DNA from: Stieleria magnilauensis
Lineage (GTDB): Bacteria > Planctomycetota > Planctomycetia > Pirellulales > Pirellulaceae
NCBI GenBank assembly: GCA_007753675.1
Contig: CP036432.1
Coordinates: 8,992,233 to 9,056,232, forward strand
Direction: 5' to 3'
DNA length: 64,000 nt
The notes beneath the pieces are model-generated. The model saw only the letters and a program-made list of their open reading frames with translations, had not been told where the DNA came from and ran no database searches. A program made the translations under genes and the position numbers. The first letter of the stretch is position 1; each line of letters starts with the position of its first letter. Shown here in pieces: positions 8,428-17,201 of the stretch.

Positions 8428-9957
8428 TCAGGCGGCTTTCTCTCGAGGTTGCTCGGGCGGAGTGTCTGCGGGAGGATCCACCGCGTCCGGTTCGGCGTTT
8501 CGCTCCGCGCCGGACAGTTCCAGCAACCGGCCGACCGCCGCCCGCAGCGGAGGATCGTCAGAAAGCTCCTCCGGGCCGCGAGCGAGATTCGCCTTGGCCT
8601 GGTCGGACAGGACCGACCGCTGAATCTTGGACTGCAGCGCGTTCAGTTCCTCTTCCAACTTCAAAATCTCCCGCTTCCTGGCGTCTAGCACGGGTGAACC
8701 GACGTCGGCAGGAGCGTCCGACTCGCTCGGCGGAATGGCCTCCGGCGGATCGATTCCGACCAGCATCGGGAACGACGCCTCGCGCCAGCGGTCGGCCAGC
8801 TTGGCGATCGCTTCGGGTTCCATCGGAATCACGAACCCCGGATCCGGCGTCACCCCCCAATCGTCGTCTTCGGTCGCATCGGCGGTGCGGTGGATGTTCT
8901 TGTTGTTGGGGCGAAAGTATCTCGCCACGGTCAACCGCAAGGCGCTGCGGCCGTATTGCAACGGCATGATCTCCTGCACCGTTCCCTTGCCGTAGCTACG
9001 CGTGCCCACGACGAGCGCCCGCCCGTTGTCCTGCAAACACGCCGCGACGATTTCGCTGGCGCTGGCGGAGTTTTCATCGATCAAGATGGCGATCGGCTTG
9101 GAGGCATCGACCAGCGTTCCGGGTGTGGCCGCATAAGACTCTTCGATTTCGCCGTCACGGATGCGGGTGGAAACGATTTGCCCCTTCGATAAAAACATGT
9201 CGCTGACGTCGCGGGCGGCGTACAACAACCCGCCACCATTGCCGCGCAGATCCATCACCAAGGCGTCGAAATCGTTGTCCAAATCGGCCAACACCTGCTC
9301 CAACTCGCGGACCGTTTTTTCTCCAAAACTTTTCAGCCGGACATAGGCCACCGACGGCTCGCCGGCCAACCGGTACACCCAACGGTTGGACTCGTCGCGA
9401 TGATCACCGACGACCGATTCCAATTCGATCGTCGCGCGTTGGACGGACATCGTGTGTTGCTCATCACCACGCAGCACCGTCAGGGACACCATCGTGCCCG
9501 GCGGTCCCTTCAATCGATCGCTGACATCGGCCAACAACATCTCAGAGACATCCTGACCGTTCACCTTGATGATCAAGTCGTTCGGCAAGACGCCCGCACG
9601 CAACGCCGGCGAATTGACCAGCGGCGTGACCACCCGAACCGCCTGCCCCGGAGTGGGTTGGTCCACGTAGATCCCGATGCCGGCGAATTCCTGATGCATG
9701 TTGTCCTGGAATGACCGATACGCATCGACGGCGAAATACCCGCTGTGCTCGTCCAACTGACTGACCACACCCTCCATCGCCGCCATCACCAACTGCTTGC
9801 GGTCGACCGGGTCGACATAGTTTTGTTCGATCAATTCGATCGCTTCACCCAAAATGCTCGCCGTCCGGGTGTTGCGGTACGTGAAATGACACAAAATGCT
9901 GACGACCACCGCAAAGAGAATCAGATTGAAGTTGCGTGGTGGCATGCGCGAAAACAA
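8428..9957 (-). CDS. S41-family C-terminal processing peptidase (CtpA/Prc-like) with PDZ domain
   Basis: 509 residues. An N-terminal hydrophobic segment (NLILFAVVVSILCHF, residues 11-25) acts as signal anchor. Next come a helical cap, a PDZ domain at about 93-175 (GIGIYVDQP, then LVNSPALRAGVLPNDLIIKVNG) and the S41 catalytic domain. The Ser-Lys dyad is visible: Ser299 in ENSASASEI and Lys324 in RSYGKGTVQE, 25 residues apart as in E. coli Tsp. DLRGNGGGLL is another family motif. The last ~110 residues are charged, with a coiled-coil-like helix (KREILKLEEELNALQSKIQ) and an acidic/Pro-rich end. An in-frame ATG four codons in is an alternative start. It probably trims envelope proteins at their C-termini. 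Confidence 0.92.
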   Translation of the reverse strand: MFSRMPPRNFNLILFAVVVSILCHFTYRNTRTASILGEAIELIEQNYVDPVDRKQLVMAAMEGVVSQLDEHSGYFAVDAYRSFQDNMHQEFAGIGIYVDQPTPGQAVRVVTPLVNSPALRAGVLPNDLIIKVNGQDVSEMLLADVSDRLKGPPGTMVSLTVLRGDEQHTMSVQRATIELESVVGDHRDESNRWVYRLAGEPSVAYVRLKSFGEKTVRELEQVLADLDNDFDALVMDLRGNGGGLLYAARDVSDMFLSKGQIVSTRIRDGEIEESYAATPGTLVDASKPIAILIDENSASASEIVAACLQDNGRALVVGTRSYGKGTVQEIMPLQYGRSALRLTVARYFRPNNKNIHRTADATEDDDWGVTPDPGFVIPMEPEAIAKLADRWREASFPMLVGIDPPEAIPPSESDAPADVGSPVLDARKREILKLEEELNALQSKIQRSVLSDQAKANLARGPEELSDDPPLRAAVGRLLELSGAERNAEPDAVDPPADTPPEQPREKAA

Positions 9958-10099
9958 ACTCGGGAAGAAGGCAAGAAAGACGATCAGGGCGTGTGCGATC
10001 AGTCAGTGATCGTGGCATAGCAAACGCCAGCAGCGACTCGCCTATTGTACGGCGTCGATCAGCCCAACGGAAATCCCCACCTGCCCAGCCGCCAATCGG

Positions 10100-11737
10100 C
10101 TACACCCCGCCCAGAAATGGAATCGGAATCAGCACCGCGTGCTGTTGCACCCAGGTTTGCAATCCGTCCCAACTGGTGTACTGCGAAAGCGTGACGAAGA
10201 ACAAATAGATCGCAACCACACCGGGCATCAACAATCGCACCGTCCAGCGCGAAAGAAAACTCCATTTGCCGGTCGGTTTCACGGCCCCGTCCCCGTAGCG
10301 GAGCGCAATTCGCCTGGCCCGACGCATCGCCAACCCCTCGGCCAATCGCGCCGGCAAGATGAACGCCACAAACACCAGCGTCGGCAACCAAACCACCTCC
10401 CGCGGAGTCGCTTCGATCTTCAACAGGTAGAGCGGAATCGGCAAGACCACCAACCCCAGCACCATCGCCACCAGCCACGCCCAGGGCGCATAGCAAAACA
10501 GCCGACGGATGCGACGCACCTCGAACAGCGCCCGCACGCGGTTCTCCGCCGCAAAGTGCGCTTGAAGCATCGGCAAGTACAGCAGCACCACCCCCAAGGC
10601 GATCAACGCCAACCCGCCGACCAGCCCCGCCAACCCGGTCTCGCCGTTGCGGTTGGCGGCGATGATGATCATCGCCGGGATCAACCACACCAACGTCCCC
10701 AATGCTCCACGCAATCCGAGCCAAAAGAAACGCCCCAGTTCCAAGGAATGCGTGAAATTCCAAAGCCGGTCGGGCAACGGAAGATACGTACTCGGCCGCC
10801 ACGCCTGACGCAGCATCCGCTTCGGCTGCGGCCACACAAAATGGACCAGCCGTCCGCCCCGCGCCAACGCCCAGAGCAAGTACAAAACCCCCAGACAAGC
10901 CGCGGCGATCGCGGCGATGCGGAGAGCGGTTGCCGGAGCCGCATCGGGCGCGATCAAGGACGCGACACTTTCCCAGTGGGCCAACAATTGCACGGGCAAC
11001 GAACCGACAACGACCGCCATCACCACGATTCCGATTTGACCGGCCGCACGAAGATGGGGCAACGATTCACGCAGGGTTCCACCACGCGTCAAACGGCCGG
11101 CAACCTCCAACAGATAGCCGAACGTGATCAACTGCAGAATCGGGATCGCCGCCAAGACCGCCAGGCAAACGATCAACGAGGCAAGGCTAAACAGACCGCT
11201 GATCAACCAAGCGACGCCGGCGATGACGGTCCGAACCACACCCCGGCGGGCCGGCGGAGACGTCTCCTCCACGGGAACCGTCGCATCGCCTCTGGCTGGT
11301 AACTCGCCTCTGGCTGGTAACTCGCCTCTGGCTGGTAACTCGCCGCTGGCTGGTAACTCGCCGCTGGCTGGTAACTCGCCGCTGGCTGGTAACTCGCCGC
11401 TGGCTGGTAACTCGCCGCTGGCTGGTAACTCGCCGCTGGCTGGTAACTCGCCGCTGGCTGATAACTCATCCTCGGTCGTGAACTCATCCTCGGCTGGCAG
11501 CTCGGTCGTTGGCATCGTGCCGACTGCGGCCGCGGAGGTGTGAGCGTCGGCCTGCCGACCGATCGGCGCGCCGCCCGACACCTCCACCGGTTCGATCTCC
11601 GGGGAAGACAATTCGTTGGTTGGTTCAATCACTTCATTGCACAAAATTCGGTGTGAAGCGGTCAACAGCGAGCCGCGATCGGCCGAGGCGAAAAAAACTT
11701 TGAAACTCTTGCCCGCTTTCGCGGCGGCTGGGCTCAT
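10100..11737 (-). CDS. Multi-pass membrane protein (DUF4013-like) with hexapeptide-repeat N-terminal region
   Basis: About 545 residues from the chosen ATG. The soluble N-terminal ~170 residues are acidic and include about twelve imperfect GELPA-containing hexapeptides encoded by an 18-bp tandem repeat. From there on come roughly seven to nine hydrophobic helices (for example TVIAGVAWLISGLFSLASLI, TLVWLIPAMIIIA, WLVAMVLGLVVLPIPLYLL). The TM order and the GGTLRESLP segment resemble DUF4013 proteins. The start is uncertain: the frame stays open to a GTG at 11860, but that part is AT-richer, and no clear ribosome-binding site precedes any candidate. Probably an inner-membrane protein; no transport or catalytic motif recognised. 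Confidence 0.65.
   Translation of the reverse strand: MSPAAAKAGKSFKVFFASADRGSLLTASHRILCNEVIEPTNELSSPEIEPVEVSGGAPIGRQADAHTSAAAVGTMPTTELPAEDEFTTEDELSASGELPASGELPASGELPASGELPASGELPASGELPASGELPARGELPARGELPARGDATVPVEETSPPARRGVVRTVIAGVAWLISGLFSLASLIVCLAVLAAIPILQLITFGYLLEVAGRLTRGGTLRESLPHLRAAGQIGIVVMAVVVGSLPVQLLAHWESVASLIAPDAAPATALRIAAIAAACLGVLYLLWALARGGRLVHFVWPQPKRMLRQAWRPSTYLPLPDRLWNFTHSLELGRFFWLGLRGALGTLVWLIPAMIIIAANRNGETGLAGLVGGLALIALGVVLLYLPMLQAHFAAENRVRALFEVRRIRRLFCYAPWAWLVAMVLGLVVLPIPLYLLKIEATPREVVWLPTLVFVAFILPARLAEGLAMRRARRIALRYGDGAVKPTGKWSFLSRWTVRLLMPGVVAIYLFFVTLSQYTSWDGLQTWVQQHAVLIPIPFLGGV
11292..11507. repeat. 18-bp in-frame tandem repeat (minisatellite)
   Basis: Nine nearly identical 18-bp units CTGGCTGGTAACTCGCC(T/G) at 11292-11453 are followed by three degenerate units to 11507. 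On the coding (minus) strand each unit encodes a GELPA(S/R) hexapeptide. The first three units end in T and give Arg, the rest end in G and give Ser. Near-perfect identity suggests recent expansion by slippage or unequal recombination. Confidence 0.9.
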
Positions 11738-12114
11738 CGCGATGGCGCGATCGCAGGGCGACCCCAAATCCAGGCTATCTTGTTCGCCCGTCAGATGGGC
11801 ATTCTTGGCAAACTGAAACGCGAATTCGTTCACTTTCTTTTCATTCTTCGCGTGATTCACTTCAGCCAGGCATCGGAGCGTCTTGCGCCAGCGGCCACAA
11901 ACGCTGCGTGACCGTGCAATTTGAACACCACCCGGTGGCGGTTAGTTAAGGCTGGTAAACCTTGCGGCGTTCAGACCATGCCATCAAGGGATCCTACTGG
12001 TTGTTCCGATTCACTCTCTCGTGCCGGGGATTCCGGCTCCCATGACGATCGAAAGCCCGCAACCTTCGATCGACAAGCGACGCATCCAGTTCTGCTCACC
12101 GGGTACGGGGACCT

Positions 12115-13593
12115 ATGCGACCACCGATCCAACTTGCCCCGACCAACAGACGATTCGGCAACGCCCCGCCCCAGTGGCTGCGTCGAATCGCGAAAGTCGG
12201 CTTCGCCCTTTCGATGATGACGGCGATTGATGCTTCGAGCGTTAGCGCTCAAGTTGCCTCGCTGGCATCGTTCGAACCGGCGACCGCATCGAGGCGTGTG
12301 ACCGATTCCAGACGTGAAACTCCGACGGTGCTCGCGGTCCGCCGCGCCAGCCCCTCGGTGGTCAACCTGCACGGTCAAAAAACCATCCGCAGCACCGCCG
12401 CCGGCCTGGCCGGTGCCACCGACGGCGGCGGTTTCCGACAGGTCAACGGGATGGGCACCGGCGTGGTGATCGATCCGCGTGGCTACGTGATCACGAATTA
12501 TCACGTCGTCGAAGACGTCGATAACATCCGCGTCACGCTGCACGACGGAACCGTGACGTCGGCCGAACTGATCGCCGCCCGGCCGCGGAACGACTTGGCT
12601 TTAGTAAAAGTCGACGTCGAATCGGACTTGCCGACCGTGCCCCGAGGCACCAGCAGCGACCTGATGGTCGGCGAAAGCGTGATCGCGATCGGCAACGCGT
12701 ATGGCTACGTGCACACCTGCACCCAAGGCATCATCAGCGCCCTGCATCGCGACGTCCCGGTCAACGACACCCAAGACTACGAAGACCTGATTCAAATCAG
12801 TGCCGGGATCAATCCGGGCAACTCCGGCGGTCCGCTGTTGAACATCGACGGTGAAATCATCGGCGTCAACGTCGCCGTCCGTGTCGGTGCCCAACAGATC
12901 GCCTTTGCGATTCCGATCGACCAGGTCGTCGAAATCGTCACGTCGATGATCGACGAACACAACGCCGAACGTCTTGATACCGGATTGCGAACCAACGGCG
13001 GTCCGCGCGACGGCGATGGCATTACCATCGCACATGTCTCCGCTAGCAGCCCCGCCGCACGAGAGGGGCTGAAGCCGGGTGACCGCGTGGTCCGCGTTGG
13101 TTCGCGTCCTGTTGACGATCGTTTGGACTTTTCACTCGCCCTGTTGCAAATGCGACCGGGTCAACGGATCCCGATCGCCGTGGAGCGTGACGGCGGCACA
13201 CTGGAACTGGCCGTCGCAACGACGCCGTCCAAGGCATCCGACGCGAACAACCCCAGCGACACCGCATGGGCCGTGATCGGAATCCGCGCCAAACCGGTCA
13301 GCCAATCGACCATGAACCGGCTGAACTCGCGAATGCGAACACCCTACCGCGGTGGTCTGTACATCAATGCGGTTCGCCCCGGCTCGGCCGCGGCGGAGCA
13401 GGGGATCCAAGTCGGTGACGTGCTACTGGGCATCCACGGTTGGCAAACCGCCAGCATCGGTGACTTGGCGGGCATCCTGGACCACCCCGACATGAAAAAG
13501 GGTCCGCGAGCAAAGTTTTACATCGTCCGCCGCGAACAAACCCTCTACGGACATTTCCAACTCGCCTCACGCGACGAAAACGTTCGTCACTAA
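12115..13593 (+). CDS. HtrA/DegP-like trypsin-fold serine protease with two PDZ domains
   Basis: 492 residues. A hydrophobic N-terminal segment (about residues 26-45, ending SVSAQ) suggests export. The trypsin-like domain has a full triad: His130 in TNYHVVED, Asp160 in RNDLALVKV and Ser237 in GNSGGPLL. Two PDZ domains follow: about 285-365 (ITIAHVSASSPAAREGLKPG) and about 395-485 (LYINAVRPGSAAAEQGIQVG), the usual DegP plan. The ATG start gives a basic n-region before the hydrophobic core. It is monocistronic as far as can be seen, with a large palindrome after it. Expected role: periplasmic protein quality control. Confidence 0.93.
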   Translation: MRPPIQLAPTNRRFGNAPPQWLRRIAKVGFALSMMTAIDASSVSAQVASLASFEPATASRRVTDSRRETPTVLAVRRASPSVVNLHGQKTIRSTAAGLAGATDGGGFRQVNGMGTGVVIDPRGYVITNYHVVEDVDNIRVTLHDGTVTSAELIAARPRNDLALVKVDVESDLPTVPRGTSSDLMVGESVIAIGNAYGYVHTCTQGIISALHRDVPVNDTQDYEDLIQISAGINPGNSGGPLLNIDGEIIGVNVAVRVGAQQIAFAIPIDQVVEIVTSMIDEHNAERLDTGLRTNGGPRDGDGITIAHVSASSPAAREGLKPGDRVVRVGSRPVDDRLDFSLALLQMRPGQRIPIAVERDGGTLELAVATTPSKASDANNPSDTAWAVIGIRAKPVSQSTMNRLNSRMRTPYRGGLYINAVRPGSAAAEQGIQVGDVLLGIHGWQTASIGDLAGILDHPDMKKGPRAKFYIVRREQTLYGHFQLASRDENVRH

Positions 13594-13686
13594 CGCCGGC
13601 GGTACAGGCGACCGCTTGGGGGTGTCCCCCGAGCTGTCGACGGGGCCCGAAGCCGCCCTGCCCGAAACCGCCCTGCCCGACACAGC

Positions 13687-13757
13687 ACGCTCGTCCCGGA
13701 GTAAGCTCGCAGCCACCGCAACGGTTGCGAGCTTACTGACCCAGCCGGGACGAGCGT
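13687..13757. repeat. Long imperfect palindrome between htrA-like gene and the next gene
   Basis: Outer arms ACGCTCGTCCCGG and CCGGGACGAGCGT and inner arms GTAAGCTCGCA and TGCGAGCTTAC pair in one stem with a small internal loop. The apical loop is about 14 bases. No T-tract follows, and it ends 9 bp before the next start codon, so it could act as a terminator-like mRNA hairpin, a start-site-masking structure or a palindromic repeat element. A preceding GCCGCCCTGCCCGA motif is duplicated almost exactly. Confidence 0.6.
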
Positions 13758-13766
13758 CTGTTTAAA

Positions 13767-15596
13767 ATGGAACGCATGAAGATTCCATCGATTCAGAGTG
13801 GTTGGCTCACGGCCATCAATAAACCTCTCGTCAAACGCGGGTATTGGGCATGGCCGTTGGCCAAATTCGACGCCACGACCCTCTTCCTCTGCGCCGCGCT
13901 GCCGTTCATCACGACCGTCGCGGTCGCCCAGCAGCCGACCGTTGACGATGCCGACCGCATGGTCGCCGTCACCATTTCAGCAAACCAAGCGGATCGCCAG
14001 CCGCCTGTCGGCAACAGCGCGCGGCGACTTTGCCGTGCCGAACCGGACAAGAACATCCCCGACTGGAACGTCGAGGGCTGGCAGGCCTACCAACGTCTGT
14101 GGAATGAATTGGCCGCCAATCCCGACGACCCGGCGCTGCGAAAGTACCTCGGGCTTCCGATCGGATCGGCCGCCGAACGCGATACGTTTGTGATCAAGTC
14201 GGCGCGCGGCCGCAGCGCCCCGAAGTGGCTGGGTTGGAGAAGTGGTTCGTATCGGCAAGTCGAGACGCCCCATCTGCAACTCTTTTCCCACGCCGACGAA
14301 GCCACCACGCGTGAAGTCGCGACGGACATGGAACGTGTGTACTGGATCTGGACACAACTGTTCTTTCCGCTGTGGGAAGGCAATCATCAAGTCGCGCTTC
14401 ATCTTCGTGACATCGATCCCGAACAAAGTGTTGCGTCCTCGTTGGCCAATAATCCCGCCAGACTCGCTTCGCGGCGCAAGCTACGCATCGTGTTGCTCAA
14501 AGACGCCGACGACTACGCACGAACACTCGGCACATCAACGCCCGGCATCAGCCAGTCGACCGGTTTGTACAGCGACCAACGCCAGACGTCGTTCTTTTAT
14601 CCCTCGCCATCGGCCGACGCCGTCGCATCGCGCCGGCACGAATTAGTTCATCAACTGTTCCGCGAAGCCACTCGATCCCGACTGACGGGTGAACTGCCTG
14701 GCGCGCGAGCTGATTTCTGGTTGATCGAAGGCATCGCGGGTTACTTCGAATCGCTGCACGTCGACCGTGCCCGCGCAACGGTCGGCGGCTGGGATAGCCC
14801 GCGTCTGCAATTCGCCCGTTACCGCGTTCTCGGCGGTCGTGATTTCATCCCGCTACAAGAATTACGAACCGCTGGTCACGCTGCCGCACAACAACAATCC
14901 GATCTGGCCCGTTGGTACGCCAACGCGATCGCCTACACGCACCTGCTGCTCGACGGTGACTCCGTTGCCCATCGGCGCTGGGTTTACCAGCAACTCGCCA
15001 CGCTTTACCAAATCCCGCTCGACGTGCCGGCCGCCGCCGCTCCCGAGTCGCCCGAACGGGGGCTGATCGATTTCCTTCGAGTCGACGACGCCGTGCTTCG
15101 TGAGAACCCGACCAGCCGTCCGTTGACGCAGCTGTGTTTTTCAAATTGTGAAACCACCCCGACCGGACTCGCTTCACTGACAACGTCGACCGATTGCCAA
15201 TGGATGGATCTGTCACGACAACCGGTTGCCACCGCCGATGTCACGCGACTTTGCCCCACACCAAATCAGCTGGATCAGTTGTCACTCGAAGCGACGCGGG
15301 TCGATGATTCCATCCACGCCTGGCTGCGGCAGGCGACGAACTTGCGCGAACTCGATCTCAGCTGGACAACCTGCGGCGATCAAACCGTCGCGGCCGTCGC
15401 GAACCACAACGCGCTGCAAACGTTGTGGTTGACCGGAACCCAAGTCACCGACGCATCGATTCCCACACTCGCCGCAATCGGCACGCTGCAATCGATCGAT
15501 GTCCAACGCACCGCCATCACCAGCGCCGGCTTGGCAAAACTCAAAACGCTTCGTCCCGATTGCAACATCAACCCCCTGCAGCTCCGCGTCCAATGA
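13767..15596 (+). CDS. Secreted DUF1570-like putative metallopeptidase with C-terminal leucine-rich repeats
   Basis: 609 residues. A hydrophobic stretch at about 36-54 (TTLFLCAALPFITTVAVAQQ) is a likely signal peptide or anchor. The centre holds HELVHQ at about residue 291 and, 30-odd residues on, WLIEGIAGYFESLH. This matches a gluzincin-like HExxH plus downstream E arrangement seen in DUF1570 proteins; the zinc site is inferred. The last ~130 residues hold three or four leucine-rich repeats (LRELDLSWTTCGDQTV, LQTLWLTGTQVTDASI, LQSIDVQRTAITSAGL) of the short bacterial type. Its TGA overlaps the next gene's ATG, so the two are translationally coupled. An alternative ATG lies three codons in. 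Confidence 0.72.
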   Translation: MERMKIPSIQSGWLTAINKPLVKRGYWAWPLAKFDATTLFLCAALPFITTVAVAQQPTVDDADRMVAVTISANQADRQPPVGNSARRLCRAEPDKNIPDWNVEGWQAYQRLWNELAANPDDPALRKYLGLPIGSAAERDTFVIKSARGRSAPKWLGWRSGSYRQVETPHLQLFSHADEATTREVATDMERVYWIWTQLFFPLWEGNHQVALHLRDIDPEQSVASSLANNPARLASRRKLRIVLLKDADDYARTLGTSTPGISQSTGLYSDQRQTSFFYPSPSADAVASRRHELVHQLFREATRSRLTGELPGARADFWLIEGIAGYFESLHVDRARATVGGWDSPRLQFARYRVLGGRDFIPLQELRTAGHAAAQQQSDLARWYANAIAYTHLLLDGDSVAHRRWVYQQLATLYQIPLDVPAAAAPESPERGLIDFLRVDDAVLRENPTSRPLTQLCFSNCETTPTGLASLTTSTDCQWMDLSRQPVATADVTRLCPTPNQLDQLSLEATRVDDSIHAWLRQATNLRELDLSWTTCGDQTVAAVANHNALQTLWLTGTQVTDASIPTLAAIGTLQSIDVQRTAITSAGLAKLKTLRPDCNINPLQLRVQ

Positions 15597-16846
15597 CCTT
15601 TCCTCGCTTCTTCACCGCGAAGCAATCACTCACCTCGCATCGAATCGGCGATGTCGCGGCCGAAGTGACCGAGCAGCTCAAGGCGGAAGCGGCGATCGAG
15701 CAGATCCGTCCGGGACAATCGGTGGCGATCGCCGTCGGCAGCCGTGGCATCGACCGAATCGCCGAAGTCACGCAAACCGTGGTGCGTCTGTTGATCGATC
15801 GCAACGCCCAGCCCTTCGTCGTCCCAGCGATGGGCAGCCATGGCGGTGCAACCGACCAAGGCCAAGCCGCCACGCTCGCGGCATTGGGGATCACGCCCGA
15901 ATCGGTCGGTTGTCCGATCCGGTCATCGATGGAAACGGTCCCCATCGGTGAAGGCCCCGGCGGCATCCCGCTGTCGTTTGACCGCAACGCCGCAGCCGCC
16001 GATCATCTGATCGTGATCAACCGCATCAAGCCCCACACCAAACTGGACGGTTCGATCCAAAGTGGTGTTTGCAAGATGTTGATGATCGGACTTGGCAAAC
16101 ATCGCGGTGCGATCGCCTTTCACCCCGCGTTCAAATCCTTCGATTATCGGCTGGACCGAATCACCGCCGACGTGATTCCGAAGATCCTGGCGGCGACCCC
16201 GTTCTTGTTGGGAATCGCACTGGTCGAAGACGCCCATGACTCGATCGGCCAGATCGCCGTCGCCACCGGTGATCAATTGCTGGACCTGGAACCGACACTG
16301 CTGCGCAGGGCCATCGAGTGGATGCCCAAGCTGCCGTTTCGAACGGCCGAACTGCTGATCATCGATGCGATCGGCAAAGAGATCAGCGGCACCGGATTGG
16401 ACACCAACGTCGTCGGCCGCAAGTGGCACGACAAGATGGCCGGCGACGACGAATGGCCCAAGATCGATGAGATCTACGTTCGCTCGCTGACGGAAAAGAC
16501 CGCCGGCAATGCATCCGGGATCGGCATCGCCGAATACACGCATCGACGCGTCGCCGAGCAGATCGATCCGGTCAAGACACGCATCAATTGCATCACCGCA
16601 GGCCACCCGACCGCGGCCGCGCTGCCGGTCTGGTTCGACAGCGATCGCGATGTGCTCGAGGCCGTCACTGGACAAGCACCGATGGACGCCGATCAACGGC
16701 GTTGGCTGCGGATCCCCAACACGCTCGATCTGGAGACACTCCATTGCAGCGAAGCCTATTGGGAAGACGCACGACGCAGCGACCACCTTGAAATCCTCGA
16801 CGATCCCCAACCACTCCGCTTCGATGACCAGGGCGATTTGGTTTGA
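15593..16846 (+). CDS. LarA-like protein (DUF2088; nickel-pincer-nucleotide isomerase superfamily)
   Basis: 417 residues. ATG overlaps the upstream TGA (ATGA), fixing the start. Family-like motifs are VPAMGSHGGATDQGQ (cf. the LarA His-containing substrate/cofactor loop) and NRIKPHTKLDGSIQSGVCKM with LMIGLGKHRGA. LarA proteins use a pyridinium dithiocarboxylate nickel cofactor to racemise or epimerise 2-hydroxyacids. The cofactor-forming genes larB, larC and larE are not in this window. The substrate cannot be told from the sequence. The pairing with a secreted putative peptidase/LRR gene is odd. The family call is from motif memory, without alignment. Confidence 0.65.
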   Translation: MTFPRFFTAKQSLTSHRIGDVAAEVTEQLKAEAAIEQIRPGQSVAIAVGSRGIDRIAEVTQTVVRLLIDRNAQPFVVPAMGSHGGATDQGQAATLAALGITPESVGCPIRSSMETVPIGEGPGGIPLSFDRNAAAADHLIVINRIKPHTKLDGSIQSGVCKMLMIGLGKHRGAIAFHPAFKSFDYRLDRITADVIPKILAATPFLLGIALVEDAHDSIGQIAVATGDQLLDLEPTLLRRAIEWMPKLPFRTAELLIIDAIGKEISGTGLDTNVVGRKWHDKMAGDDEWPKIDEIYVRSLTEKTAGNASGIGIAEYTHRRVAEQIDPVKTRINCITAGHPTAAALPVWFDSDRDVLEAVTGQAPMDADQRRWLRIPNTLDLETLHCSEAYWEDARRSDHLEILDDPQPLRFDDQGDLV

Positions 16847-16887
16847 GCCTCGGCCAGGGCGGGGAGGTAAGGTGGCGGCGGGGAGGC

Positions 16888-16987
16888 AGGAAGATTTTGG
16901 AGGTAGGAAAATTGCCGAAATTGAATGGGCCGAAATCCATTGGATCGTGCATCGCATTATTTTCTTACCTCCGAAATCTTCTTACCT
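16888..16987. repeat. Inverted repeat built from an AGGTAGGAAGATTTTGG-type unit
   Basis: The left arm reads AGGAAGATTTTGGAGGTAGG and the right arm TTCTTACCTCCGAAATCTTC, which are near-perfect reverse complements about 45 bases apart. The same 17-bp unit is tandemly amplified at 21918-22019. It lies between the LarA-like gene and pheA and may act as a transcriptional or REP-type element. Confidence 0.7.
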
Positions 16988-17024
16988 GTTTTCCGCAAGG
17001 GCTCGGTAACCTGGAGATACGCCC

Positions 17025-17069
17025 ACCCAGATGCAGGGCACCCAGACGCAGGGCACCCAGACGCAGGGC
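17025..17069. repeat. 15-bp tandem repeat, three units
   Basis: ACCCAGACGCAGGGC occurs three times head to tail, the first copy with one change (T for C at position 8). It lies in the pheA upstream region. No coding role is evident. Confidence 0.8.
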
Positions 17070-17201
17070 ACGCCGCTGGTGGCGACACTTCCATTCGATC
17101 TGTCGATGTCCTCCGGCCGGGGCCGCCATTGCAAGACAACCAAGAATCCTTGATAAACAGCGACGAGATTTCCCCGTTTTACATTGCCACCCGACCCCTT
17201 C

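Noticed and set aside
15425-15592. Longer N-terminus for the LarA-like protein
   Set aside because: That part lies out of frame over the upstream gene's C-terminus; ATGA overlap gives a natural start.
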